Source: Actinoplanes auranticolor (lineage in GTDB: Bacteria; Actinomycetota; Actinomycetes; Mycobacteriales; Micromonosporaceae). Taken from it: DNA of 64,000 nucleotides. Location: contig NZ_BOQL01000026.1 in assembly GCF_018332655.1 (NCBI RefSeq), positions 186,001 through 250,000 of the forward strand, given 5' to 3'. The position numbers were made by a program, and so were the translations under genes. This document shows positions 42,933 through 50,885 of the stretch, one piece after another. How positions within the stretch are numbered: the stretch's first letter is position 1; the number at the start of each line of letters is the position of its first letter. Below the pieces are notes generated by a model. It ran no database searches. It was given only the letters and a program-made list of their open reading frames with translations, and was not told where the DNA came from.

Positions 42933-43583
42933 ATGGCTGAGACGACCGTGCTGCTCGTGGACGACCAGGCGCTGGTGCGCGAGGGCATGGCGATGGTGCT
43001 GGGCCGGCAACCCGGACTGCGGATCGTGGGGGAGGCCGACGACGGTCGCGCGGGCGTCCAGCTGGCCCGCCTGCACCGGCCGGACGTGGTGCTGATGGAC
43101 GTACGGATGCCGGTGCTCGACGGCATCGAGGCGACCCGGGAGATCGTGGCGCAACGCCCGCAGACCCGGGTGCTCATCCTGACGACGTTCGACCTCGACG
43201 AGTACGCCTTCAACGGCCTGCGCGCCGGCGCGAGCGGATTCCTGCTCAAGGACGCGCGTTCGGCCGACCTGGTGGCGGCGGTCCGTACGGTGGCGGCCGG
43301 TGAGGCGGTGGTCTCGCCCCGGATCACCCGCACGCTGCTGGACCACTACCGGGCCGGTCCGATCGCCCCGCCGGAACGCGAACGCCTCCTGGAGGAGCTG
43401 ACCGTCCGGGAACGTGAGGTCCTCGTGGCCATCGCCCGCGGCCGGTCGAACACCGAGATCGCCGGGGAGCTGTTCCTCTCCGAGTCGACGGTGAAGACCC
43501 ACGTCGGCCGGGTCCTGGCCAAGCTCGGCGCCCGCGACCGGGTCCACGCCGTCATCTGGGCACACCGCCACGGCCTGGTCTGA
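42933..43583 (+). CDS. LuxR/NarL-family response regulator
   Basis: A 216-residue response regulator. Receiver domain with TVLLVDDQALVREG, phospho-acceptor Asp in VVLMDVRMPVLDGIEA and Lys in GFLLKDARSADLV; C-terminal LuxR helix-turn-helix LTVREREVLVAIARGRSNTEIAGELFLSESTVKTHVGRVLAKL. ATG 42933 follows GAGGGA; a GTG at 42921 overlaps the kinase stop. An inverted repeat at 43583-43602, at the end of this gene and before the alpha/beta hydrolase gene, is a plausible binding site, making the hydrolase a candidate target. Confidence 0.94.
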   Translation: MAETTVLLVDDQALVREGMAMVLGRQPGLRIVGEADDGRAGVQLARLHRPDVVLMDVRMPVLDGIEATREIVAQRPQTRVLILTTFDLDEYAFNGLRAGASGFLLKDARSADLVAAVRTVAAGEAVVSPRITRTLLDHYRAGPIAPPERERLLEELTVREREVLVAIARGRSNTEIAGELFLSESTVKTHVGRVLAKLGARDRVHAVIWAHRHGLV

Positions 43584-43602
43584 GTGGTACCGCAGTACCA
43601 CT
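43583..43602. promoter_or_regulatory. AGTGGTAC inverted repeat after the response regulator gene
   Basis: AGTGGTAC (43583-43590) and GTACCACT (43595-43602) are perfect arms with a CGCA spacer. It lies 57 bp before the hydrolase start, overlapping the last base of the regulator gene. Dyads of this shape suit LuxR-type dimers; it could also be a small terminator. Confidence 0.45.
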
Positions 43603-43646
43603 GCCGGACGGCACCGCGGGTGGATGGGGATCACCTTCCGTCTCCG

Positions 43647-43661
43647 TAGCGTCGAACCATG
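43647..43661 (+). promoter_or_regulatory. Leaderless-type promoter of the alpha/beta hydrolase gene
   Basis: TAGCGT (43647-43652) is followed by 6 bp and the ATG at 43659, without a ribosome site. Identical -10 sequence to the AKR and GH3 genes. Confidence 0.45.
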
Positions 43662-44936
43662 ATCGAAGTGACGAGAACCTGGTTCCGCGCCGCGTTCGGC
43701 TGGTTCGTAGCGATCGCAGCGGTCCTCACCGCCGTCCTGTTCTTCTTCGTCGCCTTGCTCGTCACCGCCCAGACGACCGGGAGCGCGCTGCTGTCCTACG
43801 CCGTCGCCACACTCGTCGCGATCGGGTGCGCGACCGGCCTGGCCCGGTTGTCGGTGTGGCTCCGAGGAAGCCGCAGCAAGCTGACCGCATATGTCTGCCT
43901 CGCGGTTTCGCTCCCGCTGGCCGCCGGACTGTCCTGGGCCTGGTTCGGGGCACCGGCCATCTACACGCCGTTGCCCGACTCGCCGGCCGCACGGTACTGG
44001 GACCTGCCGACCGGCTCGCGGATCGCCTACGTCCGTGCCGCCGGCACCGTGACGCGCCCGGAACCGGTGCTGCTCGTCCACGGCGGCCCCGGAGCCCCGG
44101 CCGGCAGAGACGACGAATTCGCCGAGCGCCTCGCCGGTGCCGGCTTCGCCGTCTACAACTACCAGCAGGTCGGTGCGGGCCGGTCGAGCCGGCTCGATCC
44201 GCGGGAGTACACCGTGGCCCGGCATGTCGCCGACCTCGATGCCATCCGGCAGCAGCTGAGGGCCCCGAAGGTGGTGCTGATCGGCTCATCGTGGGGTGGG
44301 GAGCTCATCGCGCACTACCTCGCCGCGCACCCGGACACCGTCGCGAAGGCCGTCGTCGCGAGTCCCGGGGCCATGTCGGACGACTCCGTCAGCGACGGCA
44401 GCCTGACACCGACCGGCCGGACCGACCAGGACAGCCGGTTGGCCGCGCACACTCGCTTCGCGGCGACATACTTCCTGGGCCAGGCGGGCGGACTGCCGGC
44501 GGCCGGGACGTTGATGTCCGACCAGACGGCCGACGGGCTCTATCAGCAGTTCGTCCGCAGCCTGAACATGAGCTCCGGCTGTCCTGACGCCGCCGCGGTC
44601 GAACGGCCCGCCGACGCCACCGCCGGGTACGGCCTCTGGGTCAACATCGCCACCGCCGCCTCGGCGTCGAGGGCCGCCGACCCCCGGCCGGCGTTGCGCC
44701 ACAACCGCACCCCCGTGCTGGTGCTGCGGGCCCAGTGCGACTACCTGCGCTGGGAGGTGACCCGCGAATACCGCGACACGTTCCCCCGAGCGACGATGCT
44801 GACCGTCAACGGCGCCGGACATTCCGTTCTGGCCGACAAGCCGGCCGAGACCGGTACGGCCGTTGCCGCCTTCCTGACCGGAGAACCCTTGCCCGCCAAG
44901 CCGTACACCGCCGCCGAGACGCCGTGGCGACGGTGA
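43659..44936 (+). CDS. Membrane-bound alpha/beta hydrolase
   Basis: A 425-residue hydrolase with an N-terminal membrane region of about three helices (FGWFVAIAAVLTAVLFFFVALLV, LLSYAVATLVAIGCATG, AYVCLAVSLPLAAG), then an extracellular alpha/beta domain. It has the oxyanion loop VLLVHGGPGAPAG, the nucleophile elbow GSSWGGELIA (Ser) and a C-terminal His in VNGAGHSVLADKP; the HGGPG and GSSWGG pairing is that of proline iminopeptidases. Substrate unknown. It follows the two-component system by 75 bp and may be its target. The membrane anchor is not usual for the soluble iminopeptidases. Confidence 0.85.
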   Translation: MIEVTRTWFRAAFGWFVAIAAVLTAVLFFFVALLVTAQTTGSALLSYAVATLVAIGCATGLARLSVWLRGSRSKLTAYVCLAVSLPLAAGLSWAWFGAPAIYTPLPDSPAARYWDLPTGSRIAYVRAAGTVTRPEPVLLVHGGPGAPAGRDDEFAERLAGAGFAVYNYQQVGAGRSSRLDPREYTVARHVADLDAIRQQLRAPKVVLIGSSWGGELIAHYLAAHPDTVAKAVVASPGAMSDDSVSDGSLTPTGRTDQDSRLAAHTRFAATYFLGQAGGLPAAGTLMSDQTADGLYQQFVRSLNMSSGCPDAAAVERPADATAGYGLWVNIATAASASRAADPRPALRHNRTPVLVLRAQCDYLRWEVTREYRDTFPRATMLTVNGAGHSVLADKPAETGTAVAAFLTGEPLPAKPYTAAETPWRR

Positions 44937-44972
44937 GAGGCGACCAGGAAGCGATCGTGGCAAGATGCGGCG

Positions 44973-45800
44973 GTGACGCTGAAGGTTGCCACCACCCAGC
45001 CCGCCGGGACCACCGACGCCCGCGAGAACGGTCGCATCGTCCGCGACCTGATGCGGCGGGCCGCCGCGGCGGACGTCCGGCTGATCCACTTCCCCGAGGG
45101 GTTCCTGTCCGGGTACGCCAAGGAGCAGATCGCCGACTGGGCCGACGTCGACTGGGACGCCGCCCGCGACGAGCTGCGTTCGATAGCCGACCTGGCCCGC
45201 GAACTCGGGATGTGGGTGGTGCTGGGCTCGGCGCACCCGCTGATCCCGCCCCACCGCCCGCACAACAGCCTCTACGTGATCTCCGATCAGGGCCGGGTCG
45301 TCACCCGCTACGACAAGCGTTTCTGCTCGCACACCGAGATCACGAGCTTCTACAGCCCGGGCTTCGAGCCGGTCGTGTTCGACGTCGACGGCTACCGGTT
45401 CGGCCTGGCCATCTGCATCGAGGTCAATTTCCCGCAGCTGTTCGCCGAGTACGACCGCCTCGGCGTGGACTGCCTGCTGCTGTCCGCCTGGCCCATCGAC
45501 GAGATCTTCTTCCGCAAGGCGCAGGCGCATGCCGCGATCAACAACTACTGGCTCAGCCTGTCGGTGCCCGCGCAGAGCGTGGAGCTGATGCCGTCGGCGA
45601 TCTTCGGTCCCGACGGAAGCGAACTGACCGCCGTGACCGCTCCGGAGCAGCCGGCCACCGCCGTCCTCGATCGCGCGGCGCCCGAGTTCCACATCGCCCT
45701 GGACCTCGCCCGCCCCTGGCGGGCCGCCGCCGACCAGGGCGACATCTACCGCAGCCGGCGGGTCGAGGACCCGCGCAGCAGCGACCGGACGCTCATCTGA
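44973..45800 (+). CDS. Carbon-nitrogen hydrolase (nitrilase superfamily)
   Basis: A 275-residue nitrilase-superfamily amidase. The catalytic triad is intact: Glu in LIHFPEGFLSGYA, Lys in RYDKRFCSH and Cys in LAICIEVNFPQLF. It cleaves a C-N amide or nitrile bond in the cytoplasm; no substrate is evident. It starts at the GTG at 44973 (VTLKVATTQPAG, a typical start of the group) with no clear ribosome site. Its N-terminus and length match the plant/bacterial omega-amidase and amidase branch. Followed by a hairpin at 45808, so it is transcribed alone or with the hydrolase gene. Confidence 0.88.
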   Translation: MTLKVATTQPAGTTDARENGRIVRDLMRRAAAADVRLIHFPEGFLSGYAKEQIADWADVDWDAARDELRSIADLARELGMWVVLGSAHPLIPPHRPHNSLYVISDQGRVVTRYDKRFCSHTEITSFYSPGFEPVVFDVDGYRFGLAICIEVNFPQLFAEYDRLGVDCLLLSAWPIDEIFFRKAQAHAAINNYWLSLSVPAQSVELMPSAIFGPDGSELTAVTAPEQPATAVLDRAAPEFHIALDLARPWRAAADQGDIYRSRRVEDPRSSDRTLI

Positions 45801-45807
45801 GAAGGAG

Positions 45808-45837
45808 CGGCCCGGGGACGCGTACGCCCCCGGGCCG
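45808..45837. terminator. Bidirectional terminator between nitrilase and YesL-like genes
   Basis: CGGCCCGGGG (45808-45817) pairs with CCCCGGGCCG (45828-45837), a perfect 10-bp stem with a 10-nt loop. It separates two convergent genes. Confidence 0.75.
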
Positions 45838-45844
45838 GCCCGTC

Positions 45845-46429
45845 TCACAGCGCGTTCAGCGGCTCCACGGGGGACATCCGCCGGGTCACCACGTGCACCG
45901 CGAAGAGCCCGTAGCCGGTCAGCACCGGCACCAGCGCCGGGTGCACCATGAGGGCGAGCACCGTGGCCAGGACGACGACCCCGCCCACCGCCGCGGCCGC
46001 CCGGCCGTGACCCGGCAGCGCAGCCAGAGCCGCCCGCCAGCTGTGCTCCGGGTCCGCGCCCACCGCCACGATCACCAGGGCGCCGTAGCCGGCCCCCGCC
46101 GCGGCGAGAACCATCGTGAGCGCCACCAGCGGTGCGCCGCCGGGGACGGTGCCGTTGCGGACGGCCAGCACGTCGACGACCACCAGCAGCGCGGCCGTCG
46201 CGGCGGCCAGCCCGGCGAGCAGGCCGGGCACCAGGGCGCGCCGGAAGGTGGCCCAGCTCGCCCGGGCGGTCGGCCACCGGTCGTGCTCCAGATGGTGGTG
46301 CACCGCCGCGCTGCCGGCGGCCATCGCGGCGCCCGCTGTGACCAGCGGCAGCGTCGCCAGCGTGACCAGGAAGCCCAGCAGGGCCAGGTCGGTGGCGATC
46401 CGGACGGTCTCGCGCCAGTCGCGTCTCAT
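45845..46429 (-). CDS. YesL-like (DUF624) membrane protein
   Basis: A 194-residue membrane protein with about five hydrophobic segments (LALLGFLVTLATLPLVTAGAAMAAGS, LLAGLAAATAALLVVV, MVLAAAGAGYGALVIV, VGGVVVLATVLALMV). The length and the WPTARASWATFRRAL loop fit the DUF624/YesL proteins that accompany CUT1 sugar importers (as YesL beside YesOPQ). Its ATG overlaps the permease stop by 4 bp, so it is the last gene of the LacI-binding protein-permease operon. Its task in uptake is not established. Confidence 0.7.
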   Translation of the reverse strand: MRRDWRETVRIATDLALLGFLVTLATLPLVTAGAAMAAGSAAVHHHLEHDRWPTARASWATFRRALVPGLLAGLAAATAALLVVVDVLAVRNGTVPGGAPLVALTMVLAAAGAGYGALVIVAVGADPEHSWRAALAALPGHGRAAAAVGGVVVLATVLALMVHPALVPVLTGYGLFAVHVVTRRMSPVEPLNAL

Positions 46430-47256
46430 CCCTTGAGCCCGCTGGTGTTGATGCCCTCGACGAGCATGCGCTGGAACGCCACGAAGAACAGGAAGACCGG
46501 GACCAGCGACAGCAGCGACATCGCGAACATCGGGCCCACCGAGCTCTCACTCGTCGAGTCGATGAACAGCGTCAGCGCCACCGGTGCCGTGTAGTCCTCC
46601 AGCTCCGACAGGAACACCAGCTGCCGGAAGAAGTCGTTCCAGGTCCAGATGAACGAGAAGATCGCCGTGGTCACCAGGGCCGGCCGGCTCAGCGGCAGGA
46701 TGACGTGCTGGAAGATCGAGTACGGCGACGCGCCGTCGATCTTGGCGGCCTCGTCCAGCTCGCGCGGGATGCCCCGCATGAACTGCACCATCAGGAACAC
46801 GAAGAACGCCTCGGTGGCCAGGAACTGCGGCACCAGCAGCGGCAGGTACGGCCAGTCGCCGCCGACCCAGCCGAGGTTCCGGAACAGGATGTACTGCGGG
46901 ATGATCAGCACGTGCCCGGGCAGCAGGAGGGTCGCGATCATGATCGAGAACCAGAACTTGCGCATCCGGAACCGCAGCCGGCCGAAGGCGTACGCGGCCA
47001 GCAGGCAGGAGATCGTGTTGCCCAGCACGGTCAGCCCGGAGACCATCGCGCTGTTCAGGAAGAACCGGCCGAAGTTGACGTCGAACTTCTGCCAGCCGGA
47101 GCTGAAGTTGCCCGGCGTGAAGGTCTCCGGCAGCAGCCCGATGTTGCTGGCGATCTCCTCGGGTGACTTGAAGGACGTCCCCACCATCCAGATCAGCGGG
47201 TAGAGCACCACCAGCAGGATCAGGATCAGGGCGAGCAGGCGCAGCCGGCCGCGCAT
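46426..47256 (-). CDS. ABC sugar transporter permease (CUT1, second)
   Basis: A 276-residue permease of the MalG type, six membrane segments. EAA loop: ELDEAAKIDGASPYSIFQHVILP. The N-terminus MRGRLRLLALILILLVVLYPLIWMVGTSFKSPEEI is characteristic. The ATG at 47256 overlaps the stop of the first permease by one base (TGATG). Third structural gene of the uronate-linked importer; no ATPase gene follows. The C-terminus EGINTSGLKG is usual for the group. Confidence 0.92.
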   Translation of the reverse strand: MRGRLRLLALILILLVVLYPLIWMVGTSFKSPEEIASNIGLLPETFTPGNFSSGWQKFDVNFGRFFLNSAMVSGLTVLGNTISCLLAAYAFGRLRFRMRKFWFSIMIATLLLPGHVLIIPQYILFRNLGWVGGDWPYLPLLVPQFLATEAFFVFLMVQFMRGIPRELDEAAKIDGASPYSIFQHVILPLSRPALVTTAIFSFIWTWNDFFRQLVFLSELEDYTAPVALTLFIDSTSESSVGPMFAMSLLSLVPVFLFFVAFQRMLVEGINTSGLKG

Positions 47257-48242
47257 CAGTGCTCCTCGGCGTCGGAGTAGTGGACCCAGAACCGGCCGGT
47301 GCGGAACAGCACCACCGTGATCAGGCCGATCGCGAGCAGGAACACCCAGGCCATCGCCGAGGCGTAACCCATGTCCAGCTCGACGAAGCCCTTGATGTAG
47401 AGGTTCAGCGTGTACATCAGGGTGGAGTCGACCGGCCCGCCGGTGCCGTTGCTCAGCACGAAGGCGGACGTGAAGCCCTGGAAGCCGTTGATCGTCTCCA
47501 GCACCAGGTTGAAGAAGATCACCGGGGACAGCATCGGCAGGGTGACGTTGCGGAACTGCCGCCACCGCCCGGCGCCGTCGACCGAGGCGGCCTCGTACAG
47601 CTCCGTCGGCACCTGCTTGAGCCCGGCCAGGAAGATCACCATCGGCGCGCCGAACTGCCAGATGGCCAGCAGCATCAGGGTCTCCAGGGCCCACCGCGGG
47701 TCGTTGACCCAGGGCGCGCCCTCGATGCCGAACAACCCCAGGAACGAGTTGAAGGCGCCGTCGCGGTTGAACATGCTGACCCACACGATGGCCAGCGCCA
47801 CGCTGCCGCCCAGCAGCGACGGCAGGTAGAACAGCCCGCGGAACACGCCGATGCCGCGCATGGCCCGGTTCAGCAGCAGGGCCACGCCGAGCGCGGCCGC
47901 CAGCTTGAGCGGCACGGCGACCAGCGCGAACGTCAGGGTGACCTGGACCGCGTGCCAGTAGGTCGGATCCTCGGTGAACATCTGCCGGTAGTTGTCCCAG
48001 CCGACCCAGTTCGCCTCCGACAGCGGGGTGAGCACGTCGTAGTCGGTGAAGCTCAGGTAGAGCGAGAGGAGCATCGGGACAGCCGTGATGGCGAGCAGCC
48101 CGATCAGCCACGGGGACAGGAACAGGTACCCGGGCAGGTTCTCGGAGTGCCGCTTCCCGCGCCGGTGGCCCGGGCCCTGCTGGTCGGCAGGGCCCGGGCC
48201 GGCGGGGTCGATCCGGCCTTGGGCCGTTCGCACCGTAGTCAC
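47256..48242 (-). CDS. ABC sugar transporter permease (CUT1, first)
   Basis: A 328-residue permease of the MalF/UgpA type. It has a His/Gly/Pro-rich cytoplasmic tail of about 30 residues, then NLPGYLFLSPWLIGLLAITAVPMLLSLYLSFTDYD. The EAA loop reads TELYEAASVDGAGRWRQFRNVTLP. It lies 8 bp after the binding-protein gene. With the second permease it forms the channel for a uronate or oligosaccharide carrying uronic acid (substrate inferred from the divergent operon). Confidence 0.92.
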   Translation of the reverse strand: MTTVRTAQGRIDPAGPGPADQQGPGHRRGKRHSENLPGYLFLSPWLIGLLAITAVPMLLSLYLSFTDYDVLTPLSEANWVGWDNYRQMFTEDPTYWHAVQVTLTFALVAVPLKLAAALGVALLLNRAMRGIGVFRGLFYLPSLLGGSVALAIVWVSMFNRDGAFNSFLGLFGIEGAPWVNDPRWALETLMLLAIWQFGAPMVIFLAGLKQVPTELYEAASVDGAGRWRQFRNVTLPMLSPVIFFNLVLETINGFQGFTSAFVLSNGTGGPVDSTLMYTLNLYIKGFVELDMGYASAMAWVFLLAIGLITVVLFRTGRFWVHYSDAEEH

Positions 48243-48250
48243 GACTATCG

Positions 48251-49588
48251 TCAGCCCTGACCGATCGCGGCCTTGGCAGCGGCGATGAACGCGGTGCCAC
48301 CCTGGGCCGGCGTCTGGCGGCCGTACTGGACCTCCTCGGCGATCCGGATCAGCTCACTGCGCACCTTGCTGTGCCCCTTGACCGGTACGGCCGGCGCCGA
48401 GCCGAAGGTCTTGCCCAGCTCGGTCTGCACCGCGATGGTCTGCTTCATGCTCGGGTCGGTGACGCTGTCGGCCACCACCTGGCGCACCTCGAGGTTGGAC
48501 GGCAGGCCCCGGTCGGTACCCAGGATCTTGCCGGCCTCCGGGTCGTTGGCCAGGAAGTTCAGCACGTCCACGGCCTGCTCCTTGTGCGGGCTGCCGCGGA
48601 AGACCGAGAAGTACATCGACGCGCGCGCCCACTGGGCCTTCTGGTCGCCGGGGTAGGCCACCACGCCGAGCTCGTCCTTGGTGTTCTTCTTCAGCTCGGG
48701 CATCTGGTTGGCCCAGACCCAGGAGGTCGCCGCCTTGCCGGTGACCACCAGCTGCTTGCTGATGTCGGTGGCGTTGCCCTCGTGGATGACGTCCGGGGTC
48801 GGGGTGGCACCGCGGTCGCGGGCACCCTTCCAGAGGTCGAACCACGCGGTGACGTCCTGCTCGGTGAAGCCGAGCTCCTTGCCCTGGTAGAGATCCTTGC
48901 CCTGCTGCCGGAGCCAGACCCAGAACGCCTGGTAGACGGCGCTGGCGTCCTGGGTGCCGGGCACCTTGGCGACCTTGGAGACGTTCTCCGCCCAGGCGAT
49001 GTGGTCCTCCCAGCTCATGCCCGTGGTGGGCGCCGGGAGCTTGAACTTGTCCAGCAGGGTCTTGTTGAAGACCAGGCCCTGGGTGTTCTCGCCGAAGGCC
49101 ACGCCGGCGAGCTTGCCGTCGACGATGCCGTAGTCCTTCAGGCCGGGCGGGAACTTCGACAGGTCCAGCCGGCCGTCGCCCGCGTACGGCGTGAGGTCGA
49201 GGGTGACGTTGCGCCCGGCGTACTCGGCGATGAAGTTGTCGTCGATCTGGAACACGTCGGGGGCGTTGCCACCGGCGGTGAGCGTGGCCAGCTTGTCGAA
49301 GTAGCCCTGGTTGGCCTGCCAGGTCTTCTTGAACGTCACGTTCGGGTGTTTCTGGGTGTAGAGGTTCAGCGCCTTCTCGGTCAGCGTGGCGCGGTTCTCC
49401 GCGCCCCACCAGAAGAAGGACAGCTCGACGGGCTTGTTCGGGTCGCTGGACTCGTCGTCGCCGCCGCAGGCGGCGGCACCGAGAGCCAGGGGTATGACCA
49501 GGGCCGCGGCGAGAAGCCGCCGTCGGGTCGCGGTACCGTGGCGGCGCGTGGTTCGCACGTCCGTCGGCGGGGCTTTGTCGGGGTACAT
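48251..49588 (-). CDS. ABC sugar transporter substrate-binding lipoprotein (CUT1)
   Basis: A 445-residue solute-binding lipoprotein. The ATG at 49588 follows AAGGAG; the signal ends in the lipobox GAAACG. Mature domain: ELSFFWWGAENRATLTEKALNLY, FQIDDNFIAEY, GLVFNKTLLDKF, WEDHIAWAENV, TSWVWANQMPELKKNTKDELGVVAYPGDQKA. This class often binds uronic-acid sugars, rhamnogalacturonan fragments or xylo-oligosaccharides; the actual sugar is unknown. It lies 5 bp after the LacI gene, so regulator and importer are made from one message. Confidence 0.9.
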   Translation of the reverse strand: MYPDKAPPTDVRTTRRHGTATRRRLLAAALVIPLALGAAACGGDDESSDPNKPVELSFFWWGAENRATLTEKALNLYTQKHPNVTFKKTWQANQGYFDKLATLTAGGNAPDVFQIDDNFIAEYAGRNVTLDLTPYAGDGRLDLSKFPPGLKDYGIVDGKLAGVAFGENTQGLVFNKTLLDKFKLPAPTTGMSWEDHIAWAENVSKVAKVPGTQDASAVYQAFWVWLRQQGKDLYQGKELGFTEQDVTAWFDLWKGARDRGATPTPDVIHEGNATDISKQLVVTGKAATSWVWANQMPELKKNTKDELGVVAYPGDQKAQWARASMYFSVFRGSPHKEQAVDVLNFLANDPEAGKILGTDRGLPSNLEVRQVVADSVTDPSMKQTIAVQTELGKTFGSAPAVPVKGHSKVRSELIRIAEEVQYGRQTPAQGGTAFIAAAKAAIGQG

Positions 49589-49593
49589 GGTGC

Positions 49594-50646
49594 TCACTCC
49601 TTGGCGTAGGAGGCGACAGCTCTGGGGGCGGCGGCAGCCGCGTCGCCCGGATCCGCATGGCTGTGCGGATCCGGGCCCGGTCCCGTCGAGTCGCGGATGA
49701 CCAACTCGGTCTGAAGGCTCGCATGGGCAGTGGTACGACGGTCGTCTCCGTGCGCTAGGAGCATGTCGACGGCCGCTCTTCCCGCGGCGGCGGCAGGTGT
49801 GGCCACCGTGGTCAGCTTGGGATGGATGAGGCGGCTCAGCGCGATGTCGTCGATGCCGACCACGCTGATGTCCGCCGGGACCCGCGCGCCCTGGGCGTGC
49901 AGGCCCTCGATGAGGCCGATGGCCATGAGGTCGTTGTAGGCGAGCACGGCGCTGACCCCGCTGCGCAGGACCTGCTCGGCGACGGCGGCGCCGCCCGGCT
50001 CGGTGGGTGGGTTGGGGCCGAACACGGTGAGTTCGGCGCCCCCGGCCCGGGCGGCCAGGGCCGCCGAACGCCGGATCTCCTTGCTGGTCCAGGAGCCGCG
50101 CGGCCCGGCGATCAGGCCGATCCGGCGGTGGCCCAGGCCGACCAGGTGGTCCACGGCGAGCCCGGCGCCCTGCGCCACGTCCATCACGACGGTGGGCAGG
50201 CCGGTGATCTGCCGGTTGATGACCACCAGGGGCACCTCGCGGCTGAGCAGCTCGATCAGGCTGTTGCTCATTCGCGGGCTGCACAGCAGGATGCCGTCGA
50301 CCTGCTTGGCCAGGGCGCGGACCAGGTCCTCCTCCACCGCGGCGTCCTCGTTGGAGTCGGCGACGAAGATGTGGTAATCGCGCTGCCGGGCCTGGCTCTC
50401 GGCCGCCTTGATCAGGGGTGGGAAGAACGGGTTGGCGATGTCGGCCACGATCAGGCCGACGTTGTAGGTACGGCCGGTGATCAGCGCCCGGGCGGCCCGG
50501 TTGGGCCGGTAGCCGAGCTGCTCGGCGCAGGCCAGCACGCGGGTACGGGTGTCCGGGTTGACCAGGTGCGGCGCCGAGAACGTGCGGGAGACCGTGGAGA
50601 TGTGGACTCCGGACTCCCGTGCGACGTCGCGAATCGTGGCTGGCAC
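49594..50646 (-). CDS. LacI-family transcriptional regulator (uronate regulon)
   Basis: A 350-residue LacI regulator. HTH: TIRDVARESGVHISTVSRTFSAP, hinge YRPNRAARAL, effector domain with LIVADIANPFFPPLIKAAE, VVINRQ, RRIGLIAGP, VLAYNDLMAIG and VVGIDDIALSRLIHP. A C-terminal tail of about 25 residues (Pro/His/Ala-rich) extends past the usual end. It is first in the operon with the importer genes, and the TGCAAACG palindromes on both sides of the divergent region (50706 and 50858) are its probable operators. It would repress both importer and uronate catabolic genes until a uronate-derived inducer binds. Confidence 0.93.
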   Translation of the reverse strand: MPATIRDVARESGVHISTVSRTFSAPHLVNPDTRTRVLACAEQLGYRPNRAARALITGRTYNVGLIVADIANPFFPPLIKAAESQARQRDYHIFVADSNEDAAVEEDLVRALAKQVDGILLCSPRMSNSLIELLSREVPLVVINRQITGLPTVVMDVAQGAGLAVDHLVGLGHRRIGLIAGPRGSWTSKEIRRSAALAARAGGAELTVFGPNPPTEPGGAAVAEQVLRSGVSAVLAYNDLMAIGLIEGLHAQGARVPADISVVGIDDIALSRLIHPKLTTVATPAAAAGRAAVDMLLAHGDDRRTTAHASLQTELVIRDSTGPGPDPHSHADPGDAAAAAPRAVASYAKE

Positions 50647-50700
50647 GCCGGCCCTTCCCTCGATCGGATAACCCTGTGGTCGGGGTCACTCTGGGGGCCA

Positions 50701-50729
50701 ATTAATGCAAACGGTTGTAGCTGTGTCAA
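50701..50729 (-). promoter_or_regulatory. Promoter and operator of the LacI-importer operon
   Basis: Read on the minus strand: TTGACA (50729-50724), a 17-bp spacer, then ATTAAT (50706-50701), a near-consensus promoter. The operator-like TGCAAACGGTTGTA (50706-50719), two mismatches from a perfect dyad, occupies the spacer. Autorepression is the simple reading. Confidence 0.65.
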
Positions 50730-50825
50730 CGGCCTTTTGTTGCAGGTTCATGACGGCTGTCCGCATTGGCTGCGCGAGTCGGGGTCGCTAATTAGCGTAA
50801 AACCGGACGTACGCGCCCTGAATTC

Positions 50826-50873
50826 TTGACGGCGGGCGATCGACGTGTTTAGTTCTGCTGCAAACGTTTGCAG
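50826..50873 (+). promoter_or_regulatory. Promoter and LacI operator of the uronate operon
   Basis: TTGACG (50826-50831), 17 bp, then TTAGTT (50849-50854), followed directly by the perfect 16-bp palindrome CTGCAAACGTTTGCAG (50858-50873). The palindrome covers the expected start site and ends 12 bp before the GTG. It is the typical LacI/CcpA-family core. Confidence 0.7.
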
Positions 50874-50885
50874 TGAGGAGACGCG

